This document shows positions 22,491-31,367 of a DNA stretch of 45,127 bases, piece after piece. The stretch spans positions 1-45,127 of IMG/VR virus record IMGVR_UViG_3300037808_001512; one strand, given 5' to 3'. This stretch comes from a virus. Under the pieces are notes generated by a model. It was given only the letters and a program-made list of their open reading frames with translations. It was not told the origin of the DNA and made no database searches. Within the stretch, counting starts at the first letter, position 1; the number at the start of each line of letters is the position of its first letter. Both the position numbers and the translations under genes were made by a program.

Positions 22491-24266
22491 TTAGCTAGTA
22501 GCACCTGCATCACTAATCAATCCGCGGACGACAACCAAGCCGTACATATCAGGACGCACCATCTTCTTGGCATAGCGCGTCATGACGCCCTTACGGGGCA
22601 CGAAGTCTTCCGGTCCGAAGATTGTGGGTGTAGTCTGTAGCGGCACATAGGGTGCGTATACATAACCTGACTCAAGGAAACTTGAACCACGGCGACCGAC
22701 GAGAATCACATTACGAAGGAAGTAAGGATCGACGTAAACATCGAACTTCTTAGTAAGTGCACCGACCTTCACAGCACCAATGGAACCACGCTCATCGTCA
22801 GCAGTGACGGAAGCACGGAAGCCAGCGGTAAACTCAAGGATGTTGGCAACTTCAGGTCCGCAGACAATAAAGTTAGCACCACCACGCAGAGTCTTGCGAT
22901 GGATCTGGGCGGAGACATCGTTGATAGTTTCAACAAGAGTCTCATACCACTCGGATACGGTACCGGTGAAGTCTGGCGCCTTGGTAGAGGCTCCAATTTC
23001 TGCACCTGTATCGCGGTTGACAAAGAGGCCGGGTGAACGAGACCAGAACTTAGTACCAGCAGTTGCACCGCGAATGAGGTCCTCAAGGATCTCACGGTCA
23101 ATCTCAAGAGCGATCTGCTCAGAGAGAATGCTTGTCAACTCAACCTCGGCATCAAGGTTGTGGTAGGCGTTGAGGTCTTGACCCAACTCCGGTGTCCACT
23201 TAGCCTTGAGCTTCTTGGTTACCGCGGTGACAGCAATGCTGTCGACCTTGATGTCGATCTCAGGGATCTTCTCGTTGTTCTCCAAGCCCCAGGGATCGTC
23301 ACCGACCACAGAACCGAGAGCGCCGCCGTTGACGAAGTCGTCAGTGATAGTCCAAGATGCGCCGTTTACTGAGCCGGTAAGACCAGCAGCCAGATCCGTG
23401 GCGCCCGTTGAACCGTCATAGGATATCGCAACAACAATGGCGTGAGTTGTAGCAGAACCTGTTATGCGTGTTAAGCGTTTAGCCTGAACACCAACGCGGT
23501 CTGCATGATCGCCAGTTCTACCAAATCCTGCCGTACCAACAGTACCGGACAAGACAATCGTTGATAGGTTTCTGTTACCTAAACTAGCGTCAAAGTCAGA
23601 TAGATCGCTTAGTAAAATGCGTCCAACAGCAACGGTGGCGGTACCTGACTGGGACTCAAGCTCGGCATCATACTCACAAAGCTTCGGAATGTCGCCAGCA
23701 GATGAACTGTAAACACTCGCAGTAATGAATGAGATAGCGAGTGTACTCGACGAGCCAGTGGGGGAAGCATAACCATTGTTAAGGTTATAAGGTCCTTCCT
23801 CAGCGTTGGTTGTCCCTAGAAGGATACCATCGACGATGCCCTTACCAACACGACCGCCACCATAGAGTGACTCTTCATCACCTTGAGGGTTACCGTAACC
23901 TAGACGCGGAACACCCGCACCATTAGTTGAGACAGTAAAGTCAAGGAAGAAGATGAGACCACTCGGTAGGCTCATCGGTTGGACAGAGACAAGATCGTTT
24001 GCGATCAGTCCCGCGAATACACGACGAACGATGGGGAACGCGACGGCAGCAAAGCCCTCAACATCTCCACCAGCCATTGTGCTACTCTCGCGAAGTAGTT
24101 CTTTTGCTTGGTTCTCAAGCAGGCGGGCCATGGCATTGCGGCGTTTATCGCCGTCAAGGCCTTCGAGAAGACCAGTCTTCTCCCATTTATTTAAAAGCGC
24201 ATTCCCTTCGGCGCGCATATCTCGATTGACAATACCTTCAGTCAACCTTTCTACAATACTAGACAT
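22491..24266 (-). CDS. 23: major capsid protein, gp23-like
   Basis: A 591-aa protein with an AGGAGG site. The N-terminal prosegment is helical and charged; LRE at 58-60 (LLRE then SSTMAG) is a plausible cut site for the gp21 protease, near the cleavage at residue 65 in T4. The HK97-fold core follows with FAAVAFPIVRRVFAGLIAND at 72-91 and GLIFFLDFTVSTNG near 103-116. Residues about 130-330 form a Ser/Gly/Thr-rich insertion longer than in T4. The C-terminal half has KKLKAKWTPELGQDLNAYH and VDPYFLRNVILVGRRGSS. T4 gp23 is 521 aa. It is followed by a strong terminator. Confidence 0.93.
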   Translation of the reverse strand: MSSIVERLTEGIVNRDMRAEGNALLNKWEKTGLLEGLDGDKRRNAMARLLENQAKELLRESSTMAGGDVEGFAAVAFPIVRRVFAGLIANDLVSVQPMSLPSGLIFFLDFTVSTNGAGVPRLGYGNPQGDEESLYGGGRVGKGIVDGILLGTTNAEEGPYNLNNGYASPTGSSSTLAISFITASVYSSSAGDIPKLCEYDAELESQSGTATVAVGRILLSDLSDFDASLGNRNLSTIVLSGTVGTAGFGRTGDHADRVGVQAKRLTRITGSATTHAIVVAISYDGSTGATDLAAGLTGSVNGASWTITDDFVNGGALGSVVGDDPWGLENNEKIPEIDIKVDSIAVTAVTKKLKAKWTPELGQDLNAYHNLDAEVELTSILSEQIALEIDREILEDLIRGATAGTKFWSRSPGLFVNRDTGAEIGASTKAPDFTGTVSEWYETLVETINDVSAQIHRKTLRGGANFIVCGPEVANILEFTAGFRASVTADDERGSIGAVKVGALTKKFDVYVDPYFLRNVILVGRRGSSFLESGYVYAPYVPLQTTPTIFGPEDFVPRKGVMTRYAKKMVRPDMYGLVVVRGLISDAGATS

Positions 24267-24296
24267 TTTAAAATACCTCCTTTATATTTTGTTTGA

Positions 24297-25436
24297 TTAT
24301 TTTATTCCAGCTAGTTTTTTCATACGATCTTGGAAAGGATCGGATGCCGTGGTCTCATTACGAGATGCACGGATAACAGAAGTGCGGTTACGAGTGATGG
24401 CTTCGCTTAGTGATTGTGGTCCACGTTTTGGTGTAGACTCCACTGTGCTTTGAAGCGTATCAAAAATAGTACGTGCTTCTGCTACAGAACCGGCGCCGGA
24501 AATAGCTTCGACAATTTTTGTCTTTTGTCGCTCATTTAGGGAGGTATTTCTCAATACACGGTTCGTATAAAGCAAACGAGCATTAGAAAAGTTCACATCT
24601 TGTAAACCCTCTTTAAGCTCTTGTGTTACTTGCTTATATTTTTCAATTTGCTCTTTAAGTTGGCTATTTTCTTCAGCCAACTCTTTTTGAGCTTTATTCA
24701 AATCTTCTAATTCTTCTTTTACATCGTCACTTTGTTCGCCGGCAAGTTCTCTTTCTTGCTCTTGCTTTAATTGTGATGTGGGGCGGCCGGCCCAGCCAGA
24801 TATTTCACTGGCAGTGTCGACTTTAAGTTTTTCTGTAATGGCGTCAACAAGAGAATCAATGTCAATGCCGGCACTTTCATTGGTGCCACCATAACCAGAT
24901 GCCTTGTCCTGGGAGGACGCGGCTTCAACCGGACTCTCTCCCTCTTCGCCTTCAACCTCGTCGTCTTCCTCAATAATTTCTTCATCTACAGTTTTTGTTG
25001 TCTCAGATATATCTGATAAATCAACCTCGACTTCTTCATTTTCTTGAAGTTCTTTAAGTGCTTCTTGTAAGGCACCTAAGTCAATAGAAACTTCGAGTTC
25101 CTCGTTGGAAGAAGGAAAGCTGTCTAAATTTTTGCCGTCTGCGTCTGAAAGGTCATTGGTGGCGGCGTATGGAAGGTCATCTTCATTCTCAACCACCTCT
25201 TCGACTTCCACCGTTTCTTCCATGTTCATCGGGTCGCCGGAAGGAACTTCGGGTGCGTCCATGGCTGGCTCTTCAATAGCGGGTTCAAGGCCAAGTTCAT
25301 CTTGTTCTAAAATGTGTTCTATGGTTTTCCGTACCTCATCAGAGTATTTTTTGATAACAACGTTTTCAGCATTCTTTAATGCACTCTCTCTCAATGCTTT
25401 TGCATCGACGATTGCTTCTTTCAGCATATTAGACAT
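24297..25436 (-). CDS. 22: prohead core scaffold, gp22-like
   Basis: A 379-aa protein from ATG 25436 (AGGAG seven bases upstream; the frame opens earlier at 25466). The N-terminus is helical (MLKEAIVDAKALRESALKNA). Residues 50-190 are highly acidic (runs such as EETVEVEEVVENEDD). Residues about 235-275 are a coiled coil (KAQKELAEENSQLKEQIEKY). The C-terminal part (NTSLNERQKTKIVEAISGAG) resembles the end of gp22. T4 gp22 is 269 aa. It would assemble the inner core and be degraded by the protease. Gene order protease, fibres, scaffold, capsid is unusual. Confidence 0.8.
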   Translation of the reverse strand: MSNMLKEAIVDAKALRESALKNAENVVIKKYSDEVRKTIEHILEQDELGLEPAIEEPAMDAPEVPSGDPMNMEETVEVEEVVENEDDLPYAATNDLSDADGKNLDSFPSSNEELEVSIDLGALQEALKELQENEEVEVDLSDISETTKTVDEEIIEEDDEVEGEEGESPVEAASSQDKASGYGGTNESAGIDIDSLVDAITEKLKVDTASEISGWAGRPTSQLKQEQERELAGEQSDDVKEELEDLNKAQKELAEENSQLKEQIEKYKQVTQELKEGLQDVNFSNARLLYTNRVLRNTSLNERQKTKIVEAISGAGSVAEARTIFDTLQSTVESTPKRGPQSLSEAITRNRTSVIRASRNETTASDPFQDRMKKLAGIK

Positions 25437-25468
25437 AAATTGACTCCTAAAATTGCTACAATTCAAAA

Positions 25469-25476
25469 TAAATAGT
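25469..25476 (-). promoter_or_regulatory. late-promoter-like motif before the scaffold gene
   Basis: ACTATTTA on the coding strand, 33 bases before ATG 25436, directly after a palindromic terminator-like element. Confidence 0.5.
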
Positions 25477-25495
25477 ATAAATTAAGACCAAAGAC

Positions 25496-25515
25496 CCTTT
25501 TTAATATTAAAAAGG
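25496..25515 (-). terminator. 20-bp perfect palindrome, probable terminator of the fibre unit
   Basis: CCTTTTTAATATTAAAAAGG reads the same on both strands. It lies 40 bases after the fibre stop and 20 bases before the scaffold promoter motif. The stem is AT-rich and there is no long U-run, so termination is likely but weak. Confidence 0.45.
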
Positions 25516-25557
25516 CTTGACCATCAAACATTCACCAAATAATCAGGACTCGTATGT

Positions 25558-27354
25558 TTACCAAGTACCAATAGCTACTCTCTTCCATGTGTCTGTTGCG
25601 ACACAAACATAAATATAATCTGCATCCCATCGAATCTCACCTTGAGCGCCTATGTCGCTTGCGCTCGAAGGCGTTCCTGGGGTTCTAACGCGGATAGTAT
25701 TGTCGTTAATATCCAACTTTACGATAGGAGCGTCAGTATTGATTCCTATCTTGTCCGCTGAACCATCAACAAATAACATATGCGTATTGTTATCACTCTC
25801 TACTCGGAAGTCAACAAGCGAATCAGACGTTTGGTTTACTACAACCTCTGGTACGGCGCCGTCTATACGGAGACCTTCTTTGATTGTACCGTTATCGTTG
25901 GTTTTAAAAACTATGTGTTGATTATTGAAGTTATTTTGCAGAACAAGGTTGTTGGCAGAATTATATCCGATTTGCCCCAACACCGCGCCGGCGCTGCCGC
26001 TAAAGTAAATGTTAGGTTCTACGTCTTTAAGGCGTACGCTGCCGGATATATAGGTTTCACCGCTAGCACTTACATAGAAAGCAACTCCCCGAGATGTTCC
26101 AGCAGCCGAGATTAGTTTATCTGTATCAGAACCACTAACATTTAACTTGGCGTCAAGGTGTAAGCCGCCTACGAGTACGTTGCCAGAACCGGTTGCCGCC
26201 AAGAGAATCTCATTACCTGGGGTTTTGACCAAGAGGGGAACACTGTTGTCTGTAATAGTGGAGATCTTAACTGTAACTCCTGTGCCGACTTCTTCGTGGC
26301 CTACTTGTAGTGTTCCATTGGCCAGATTATATAAGCCCATCGAGCCGGTTAATGATGGCGCTGTTATAGCGCCGGTAACCGACAATGTGTTCCCAAGGGT
26401 GGTGGCACCCACAGCTTGAAGCGTACTGGATGCAGAGATCGAGGTTGCCTTGATTGCTGCAGCTGTGATAGGAACGCCGGCAATAATTGTGGTTGTGCCG
26501 CCATCTAAGGTGAGATAAGTGGTTGAAACGCCGCCAGGCTTCGCTTTAAGTAGAAGATCTCCACCGGTCGCATCTTGAGCTAACACGATATTACCGCCAG
26601 AGCCCAACTTAAGATATCCCTTTTCTGTTCCTGCGGTGGCCAGTTTAAGATAAGCATCTGCGCCGGAGCCGCCGTCAATCGTCGCGACTGTCACACCGGC
26701 GCCATTAACATGTAAATCATACAAGGGAGTCGCGGTACCTATTCCAACGTTTCCTGAGAAGTGGCTTTCGCCGCTAGCACTCAGGGATGTGATTGTAAGT
26801 GTTCCCGAGCCAGATATCGATCCCGTAACTACGATATCGGACAAAGAGCCTGTGCCTGTCATTGTGGTGGCGCCTAATGTGGAAGAGCCGCTTACTTTTA
26901 AATAACCCGAAGTCTCAACACCGGTTGTCAACTGAGCCACGGTACCCGAGCTTTCGATAGTGACCTTATCTGTCGCACCACCAGTTGTAGTAATACCGGC
27001 GCCGGCTTCGATAAAGATTGTGTTACCTTGCGCAATAGTTTGAGTAGCTCCAGATGAGCCTCGCAAGCCTATTGAGGTCATTGAGCCGACTCCGGTAAGA
27101 GTAGATCCATCTCCGTAAAATGCCGCGGCGTGTATGGTGCCGCTAATCGCAATGTCTCCGGATCCACTAAGGGAGCCGGCCGTTCTAAAAATTCCGGATG
27201 CAGATAATTCTGTGTTGGTAACATTAACGCGAGGGGCGCCACCGGTTTTTAATATGATTTGATCATTTTCGAAATCGATCTGGACATCATTGGGGTCGCC
27301 TTCGTATTGGATATCGCCTGTGTGTTGTGAGCCTTTTTTGGTATTATACGCCAT
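25558..27354 (-). CDS. tail fibre-like virion protein A (598 aa)
   Basis: The protein starts MAYNTKKGSQH and continues with Ser/Gly/Thr/Ile-rich beta repeats typical of trimeric fibres (SGIFRTAGSLSGSGDIAISG, TGSISGSGTLTITSLSASG). A module IHAAAFYGDGSTLTGVG near residue 80 and GVETSGYLKVSGSSTLG near 145 recur in the 254-aa fibre gene, a sign of duplication or recombination. Residues 195-215 (SHFSGNVGIGTATPLYDLHV) are a common fibre motif. The C-terminus (IRWDADYIYVCVATDTWKRV) is a compact tip. It is the last of six fibre-like genes. Receptor binding or capsid decoration are both possible. Confidence 0.72.
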   Translation of the reverse strand: MAYNTKKGSQHTGDIQYEGDPNDVQIDFENDQIILKTGGAPRVNVTNTELSASGIFRTAGSLSGSGDIAISGTIHAAAFYGDGSTLTGVGSMTSIGLRGSSGATQTIAQGNTIFIEAGAGITTTGGATDKVTIESSGTVAQLTTGVETSGYLKVSGSSTLGATTMTGTGSLSDIVVTGSISGSGTLTITSLSASGESHFSGNVGIGTATPLYDLHVNGAGVTVATIDGGSGADAYLKLATAGTEKGYLKLGSGGNIVLAQDATGGDLLLKAKPGGVSTTYLTLDGGTTTIIAGVPITAAAIKATSISASSTLQAVGATTLGNTLSVTGAITAPSLTGSMGLYNLANGTLQVGHEEVGTGVTVKISTITDNSVPLLVKTPGNEILLAATGSGNVLVGGLHLDAKLNVSGSDTDKLISAAGTSRGVAFYVSASGETYISGSVRLKDVEPNIYFSGSAGAVLGQIGYNSANNLVLQNNFNNQHIVFKTNDNGTIKEGLRIDGAVPEVVVNQTSDSLVDFRVESDNNTHMLFVDGSADKIGINTDAPIVKLDINDNTIRVRTPGTPSSASDIGAQGEIRWDADYIYVCVATDTWKRVAIGTW

Positions 27355-27385
27355 TAAATTATTTCCTTTTTATGTAAGTAGGTTT

Positions 27386-28513
27386 TCAACTTCCTTTAGC
27401 TCCGATAACCCACCAATTCTCTCCATCGGATTGAAATGTGCGAGAAGAGTAATTCATTTTAATATTGACAGTATCATTTAGATCAATTACACCTTCTTCC
27501 ACTTTCACTCTAACTTCATTAGAATTATTCTTGTATTTGTCAGCGTTGGCTTTCTTAACTGTCAGTACTCTTCCAGTGTTGTTACATGCCGGAGGGAGCA
27601 TCACGGTTATTATACTCTGTTTTGTATCACATAAAACCGTATAGTCTGTATCCTGTACCTGATAAACCTTATCTTGAGTCTTCCTGATATTTTTGAACAC
27701 GGCGCCGCGGCAATGAAGGTTGCTATCGACTTTTAAGTTGACCGTTGAGACGGTCCCTTCTGCTCTTAAGGTGTTATCGACTGTGTTATATGTTAATTTT
27801 GCAGAAGAGTCAAAACCTTTTTTGGCCTTTAATTGAATAGCACCAATGTCACCTGAGGAGTGTGGCATTTTTGCATCAATATAGCTATCATAAAAGTTTG
27901 ACAGAGTGGTGCTACAAACAGTCCCCCTTGATTCATCAAAAATTGAGAAAACATCGTTATCGCTTAAGCTTTGTCCTTCTGAGTTTACCGGCGGTGCTTT
28001 GGGGGGGTCTGCCGTCAAAACTCCATCTCGCACTGAAAGTCCACACAAAGGGTTTAAATTAACCGAAAGGGCACCGTCTTCCATGGCAATGCCGGTACCG
28101 GGTTTAATTTGTAGGAAGCCTCTAACTTCATGCAGGCCGCGGCCATAATTAATATCATTCGCGGAGATCTTGCCTGTAAATCTATCAGTGGGAATATTCG
28201 TTAGCCCTTCTGCCGATCCAGCAAAGCGATCTGCTCTTATATTTTTAGTAGATAATTCTTCTCCGTTAAAGGTTAAATTGTGATGTGAACGCACCGAAGT
28301 ACCCTCATCAAAAATTAATAATGAATTTTTTGATTTACCTTTTATCTTAGTAATAGCAACGTCTTTAAAAGTTGCACAAGCACTCTGTGCGTCAGTGTCA
28401 TAAAAAACACTTGCGCTAATTGTATTCTTGAATACTTTTACTCCGCTTATCTCTTGATCTGCATGCTGATCAACCGAACCTTCGACTACTCCTTTTAATA
28501 CATTATACGCCAT
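27386..28513 (-). CDS. tail fibre-like virion protein B (375 aa)
   Basis: Starts MAYNVLKGVVEGSVDQHADQ, closely related at the N-terminus to the 72-aa gene just upstream, with which it overlaps by 11 bases. The middle has fibre-like strands (FAGSAEGLTNIPTDRFTGKI). The C-terminus ends in a compact domain (NYSSRTFQSDGENWWVIGAK) like the tip of the other fibre genes, preceded by YTVLCDTKQSIITVMLPPAC, a strand pair also seen in phage fibre tips. It contains more charge than fibre A. Confidence 0.68.
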   Translation of the reverse strand: MAYNVLKGVVEGSVDQHADQEISGVKVFKNTISASVFYDTDAQSACATFKDVAITKIKGKSKNSLLIFDEGTSVRSHHNLTFNGEELSTKNIRADRFAGSAEGLTNIPTDRFTGKISANDINYGRGLHEVRGFLQIKPGTGIAMEDGALSVNLNPLCGLSVRDGVLTADPPKAPPVNSEGQSLSDNDVFSIFDESRGTVCSTTLSNFYDSYIDAKMPHSSGDIGAIQLKAKKGFDSSAKLTYNTVDNTLRAEGTVSTVNLKVDSNLHCRGAVFKNIRKTQDKVYQVQDTDYTVLCDTKQSIITVMLPPACNNTGRVLTVKKANADKYKNNSNEVRVKVEEGVIDLNDTVNIKMNYSSRTFQSDGENWWVIGAKGS

Positions 28514-28721
28514 TGTGTGCTCTTACAGACACAGCAACACCAGAGCCCCCAACTGTGATACCATCACCCCCTTTCACAGTTAGTTTCTCTGCTGAAGCTG
28601 CTAAACCGTTTGTTTTTACACCCGCTACTGTTTGTGTTGACCTCTCATCCGTCATGCTTTCAAATGAACCAGCTATCGCATCGGAGAATTCAATTGTTCC
28701 CCTTAATACATTATATGTCAT
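28503..28721 (-). CDS. short fibre-N-terminus-like protein (72 aa)
   Basis: Starts MTYNVLRGTIEFSDAIAGS and ends after only 72 residues, in KGGDGITVGGSGVAVSVRAH plus three residues. Its first 12 residues mirror those of fibre B and fibre E, but it lacks shaft and tip. It may be a truncated fibre gene reduced to its docking domain, or a small cap or adaptor. Its stop lies inside the next gene's start region. An ACTATTTA-like motif (GCTATTTA) sits 19 bases upstream. Confidence 0.6.
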   Translation of the reverse strand: MTYNVLRGTIEFSDAIAGSFESMTDERSTQTVAGVKTNGLAASAEKLTVKGGDGITVGGSGVAVSVRAHNGV

Positions 28722-28739
28722 ATTTTACCTCTTCACCAA

Positions 28740-28747
28740 TAAATAGC
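28740..28747 (-). promoter_or_regulatory. late-promoter-like motif before the short fibre gene
   Basis: GCTATTTA, one base off the consensus, 19 bases before ATG 28721 and directly after the 28766-28803 terminator. Confidence 0.45.
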
Positions 28748-28765
28748 TTGTTTTTCTGTTAACCT

Positions 28766-28803
28766 CCACAAAAAAGAGGATGCCTCCCAAAAGGGAGGCA
28801 TCC
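28766..28803 (-). terminator. strong rho-independent terminator after fibre C
   Basis: An 11-bp perfect stem (GGATGCCTCCC/GGGAGGCATCC) around TTTT, then TCTTTTTTG, on the minus strand. This is the clearest intrinsic terminator in the window. Confidence 0.92.
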
Positions 28804-28843
28804 AAGGTTTAAATACAAAGTATTCAAGCCACTTGGGGATATC

Positions 28844-30427
28844 CTAGGAGATCGCCCACTTGTCACTACCAAGGTAGGTAAGTGTAATAGCACCATTATC
28901 GGAATTCATAACAACTACGACTTCACCATCAATTGTTTGTGAGCCCGCGCGAAGAACTGTAAGTGCATACGCGCTAGCGTTCGAAGGAGCCTTGACTACG
29001 ACCTTGTCACCTGCGTCTGGGCTTGCTGGACATGTCCAGGTGCGCACTGCATCAAAAACAACAGAAGAATAGTTAAACCCTTCAACCATGCTTGCGCTGG
29101 CGTTGCCAATATTGTTCGGTGTTGGTGAGGCGTCTGAAGACAGAACACCATTGGTAGCGGTAATACCGGCACCAGCTATAGCAGCAACAAAATCAACGAT
29201 GCTTTCCTTCTTGGAAATGTTACTGTCGTTGGCATCTACGATAGCAAAGCTATCATTAGCGACGTCAACAACACCAGCAGATAGTTCGTCAAGGGAAAGA
29301 GCTAAGGCACCAGCAGAGGCGACAAGACCGACGCCTGCAATAGCGGCCGCATAATCGACCATTGATTCTCTTTTCATGAGACCATCGGAATCAAGGAAGT
29401 ACAAGCTATCGCTAGCAACTGCAGCAGCAGTATCAGGTACACCAGCAAGTTTTACCGAGCCAGAAGTATCTAAGTTACCTACGATAGTGGCAGAACCCAC
29501 TGTAGTGAAGGCACCAGAGCCAGACACGGTAGTGAATTCAGCAGCTGCTTGTGCAGCGGCGCCGATAACAGTTCCATCGATAGAACCACCGTTAAGGTCC
29601 ATCGTAGTGACGATACCCATGTCGGCAACAGTACGACTAGCGTTGGTCCAGTTGGAAGCCATGCTAGCGATACCGAGAGCACCGAGACCGGTTGCGCCGG
29701 CTGAGCCATCAAGCACAAGTGCTTTGTTGTTGGCAGCAGTACCATTGGTAATACCGTCAAGCTTCTCCATATCAACCTCGTTGAGATCAGCGGAGCCAAT
29801 GATGAAAGATGTACCAGCGGTGATAGAACCCGAAGCAGCGACAGTGTCAGCAAATGTAGCGCTTACGGTGTGAAGTGTACTAGAACCAGACAGGGTTGTG
29901 AACTTACCGGAAGACTGCGCAGCAGCACCGATAGTTGCACCATCAACAGAACCGCCGTTGATGTCAACGGTAGTAACAGTTCCAAGGTCGGTGAAAGTGA
30001 TTGCTGAAGCATCCAGGTTCGCGGAACCATCAGCCACTAGTGCCTTGGTGGCCGCGGCAGTACCAAGAGTGGTAATGTCGAGATAGTTGAGTTCAGCAGC
30101 AGTTGATGTAACATCAGCAAGCTTTTGAAGATCGGCGGCCGTAAGGTCGTCGTTATCGAGATAGTTAAGCTCCGCAGCAGTAGCAGTTAGAGCAGCTAGT
30201 TTTGTGATATCGGCGGCTGTTAGGTCGTCGTTATCGAGATAGTTAAGTTCTGCTGGGGTAGCAGTAATTAAAGTACCATTGTAGTTGATTGCATCGAGGT
30301 ACGCGGTACCATCAATATACAAGTCTTTCCATTTAGCACCGGAAACACCAAGGTCGAACGTGTCGTCGTTGCTTGGGGCCATAGAACCTGATGCGGTGAA
30401 ATCACCCTTTTGAAATTTATAAGCCAT
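28844..30427 (-). CDS. tail fibre-like virion protein C with AELNYLD repeats (527 aa)
   Basis: Starts MAYKFQKGDFTASGSMAPSN. Residues about 55-120 hold three copies of a repeat, TPAELNYLDNDDLTAADITK, TAAELNYLDNDDLTAADLQK and a shortened TAAELNYLDITTL, spaced 26 residues apart. Many phage fibres carry AELNYLDG-type repeats that form a triple-helical shaft. From residue 130 there are Gly/Ser/Ala-rich beta segments with repeated VDINGGSVDGATIGAAAQ-type units (near 150 and 285). The C-terminus NGAITLTYLGSDKWAIS resembles the tips of the other fibre genes. It is followed by a strong terminator. Confidence 0.75.
   Translation of the reverse strand: MAYKFQKGDFTASGSMAPSNDDTFDLGVSGAKWKDLYIDGTAYLDAINYNGTLITATPAELNYLDNDDLTAADITKLAALTATAAELNYLDNDDLTAADLQKLADVTSTAAELNYLDITTLGTAAATKALVADGSANLDASAITFTDLGTVTTVDINGGSVDGATIGAAAQSSGKFTTLSGSSTLHTVSATFADTVAASGSITAGTSFIIGSADLNEVDMEKLDGITNGTAANNKALVLDGSAGATGLGALGIASMASNWTNASRTVADMGIVTTMDLNGGSIDGTVIGAAAQAAAEFTTVSGSGAFTTVGSATIVGNLDTSGSVKLAGVPDTAAAVASDSLYFLDSDGLMKRESMVDYAAAIAGVGLVASAGALALSLDELSAGVVDVANDSFAIVDANDSNISKKESIVDFVAAIAGAGITATNGVLSSDASPTPNNIGNASASMVEGFNYSSVVFDAVRTWTCPASPDAGDKVVVKAPSNASAYALTVLRAGSQTIDGEVVVVMNSDNGAITLTYLGSDKWAIS
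30144..30247 (-). repeat. 78-bp direct repeat inside fibre C
   Basis: A near-identical 26-base core occurs at 30144-30169 and again at 30222-30247, 78 bases apart. It encodes LNYLDNDDLT in both copies. The nucleotide identity is higher than the coding constraint needs, suggesting recent duplication or gene conversion. Confidence 0.7.
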
Positions 30428-30499
30428 TTTTAAAAACCCTCCATATTATTAGTTTTAATTTGGTTTGTGTGGATAAGATAAAGCACAGCTATTCACCAC

Positions 30500-30529
30500 C
30501 TTGCTAAAAGCAAGCTTGCTAAAAGCAAG
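30500..30529 (-). repeat. tandem pair of 15-bp hairpins
   Basis: CTTGCTAAAAGCAAG occurs twice in direct succession (30500-30514, 30515-30529). Each copy folds on itself (CTTGC/GCAAG). It lies in the 154-base gap between fibre D and fibre C. It may act as a double attenuator or arise from slippage. The rest of the gap holds a variant ACTACTTA (about 30550) and the ribosome binding site. Confidence 0.55.
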
Positions 30530-30581
30530 AGCAATGCCAAGCCCATCCGCTTATAAGTAGTGCATTTACATCTCTTGATCT

Positions 30582-31346
30582 CTAGCAAATAAAGTATTTA
30601 TTCGTGCCGTTGCAATAAAGCGAGATCGCTGCATAGGGTGATTGTAAAAGTACTTGATTTTGGCCGTCGATTGTATCCGAGGCTGAGCCGGAAATTGTAA
30701 TATTGTGTACGTCCGAGGCCCCTCCTTCGTCCTTCACCACCACTGTTTGTCCATCGAGAAGAGAAGTGGCAACCGGCAATGTTAGCTTTACGGTGTTGCC
30801 GGTAGTGTCCACTCCAATATAATAATCGTTGACACTAACTGAGTAATTCGAACTTACAGTTCTTCTTTTGTGAGTGACAGCGCCAGCAAATGTGGCGGAG
30901 CCAGAGACTTTCAGGTATCCAGATGTTTCTATCCCAGTTGAGCTATAGATCCGGACTGAACCGGAAACACTGACTGCAGCAATTCCTGTCAGGTTGGAGC
31001 CGTTGCCGTAGTATGCAGTGGCATGTATATTACCGGTCACTGCCAAATCGCCGGAAGAAGAAACTGAGTTAGCGACCGTAACCGCTCCCGAACCAGACAG
31101 GCCTCCGACAAGACCCAATGTCGTCCCGTCAAACGTCAGGTTAGTTTCACAGGTTAAGGTATTAGCGTTCCCACCCACATTCGTGATCAAAGAGTTGTTC
31201 GTCGCATTTGAAACACGAGGAACATTGATAACATCGGCTCCGTCAGACGTGCTAAGATTACCTGAAATAATACCTGCGCTTACGCCTTCTATCTTCAGTA
31301 ATTCTTCTGGCAGTATAACAGTGCCTGATAGATTATTATACGCCAT
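30582..31346 (-). CDS. tail fibre-like virion protein D (254 aa)
   Basis: Starts MAYNNLSGTVILPEELLK. Near residue 105 it has IHATAYYGNGSNLTGI and then GIETSGYLKVSGSATFAG, close copies of modules in fibre A. The C-terminal domain runs LTLPVATSLLDGQTVVVKDE, then SDTIDGQNQVLLQSPYAAI and SLYCNGTNKYFIC. This tip is homologous to that of the next gene upstream. GGAGG precedes the ATG. Likely a short trimeric fibre. Confidence 0.72.
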   Translation of the reverse strand: MAYNNLSGTVILPEELLKIEGVSAGIISGNLSTSDGADVINVPRVSNATNNSLITNVGGNANTLTCETNLTFDGTTLGLVGGLSGSGAVTVANSVSSSGDLAVTGNIHATAYYGNGSNLTGIAAVSVSGSVRIYSSTGIETSGYLKVSGSATFAGAVTHKRRTVSSNYSVSVNDYYIGVDTTGNTVKLTLPVATSLLDGQTVVVKDEGGASDVHNITISGSASDTIDGQNQVLLQSPYAAISLYCNGTNKYFIC

Positions 31347-31367
31347 GTGGTTTACCTCCTAAGTTAA

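Noticed and set aside
23953-24453. 166-aa plus-strand frame across the capsid gene start
   Set aside because: Crosses the start of the major capsid gene and the gap before it on the other strand, with no ribosome binding site or known domain.
29376-29873. 165-aa plus-strand frame inside fibre C
   Set aside because: The Ala/Pro/Val-rich peptide is the antisense of Gly/Ser/Thr-rich fibre repeats; no start signals.
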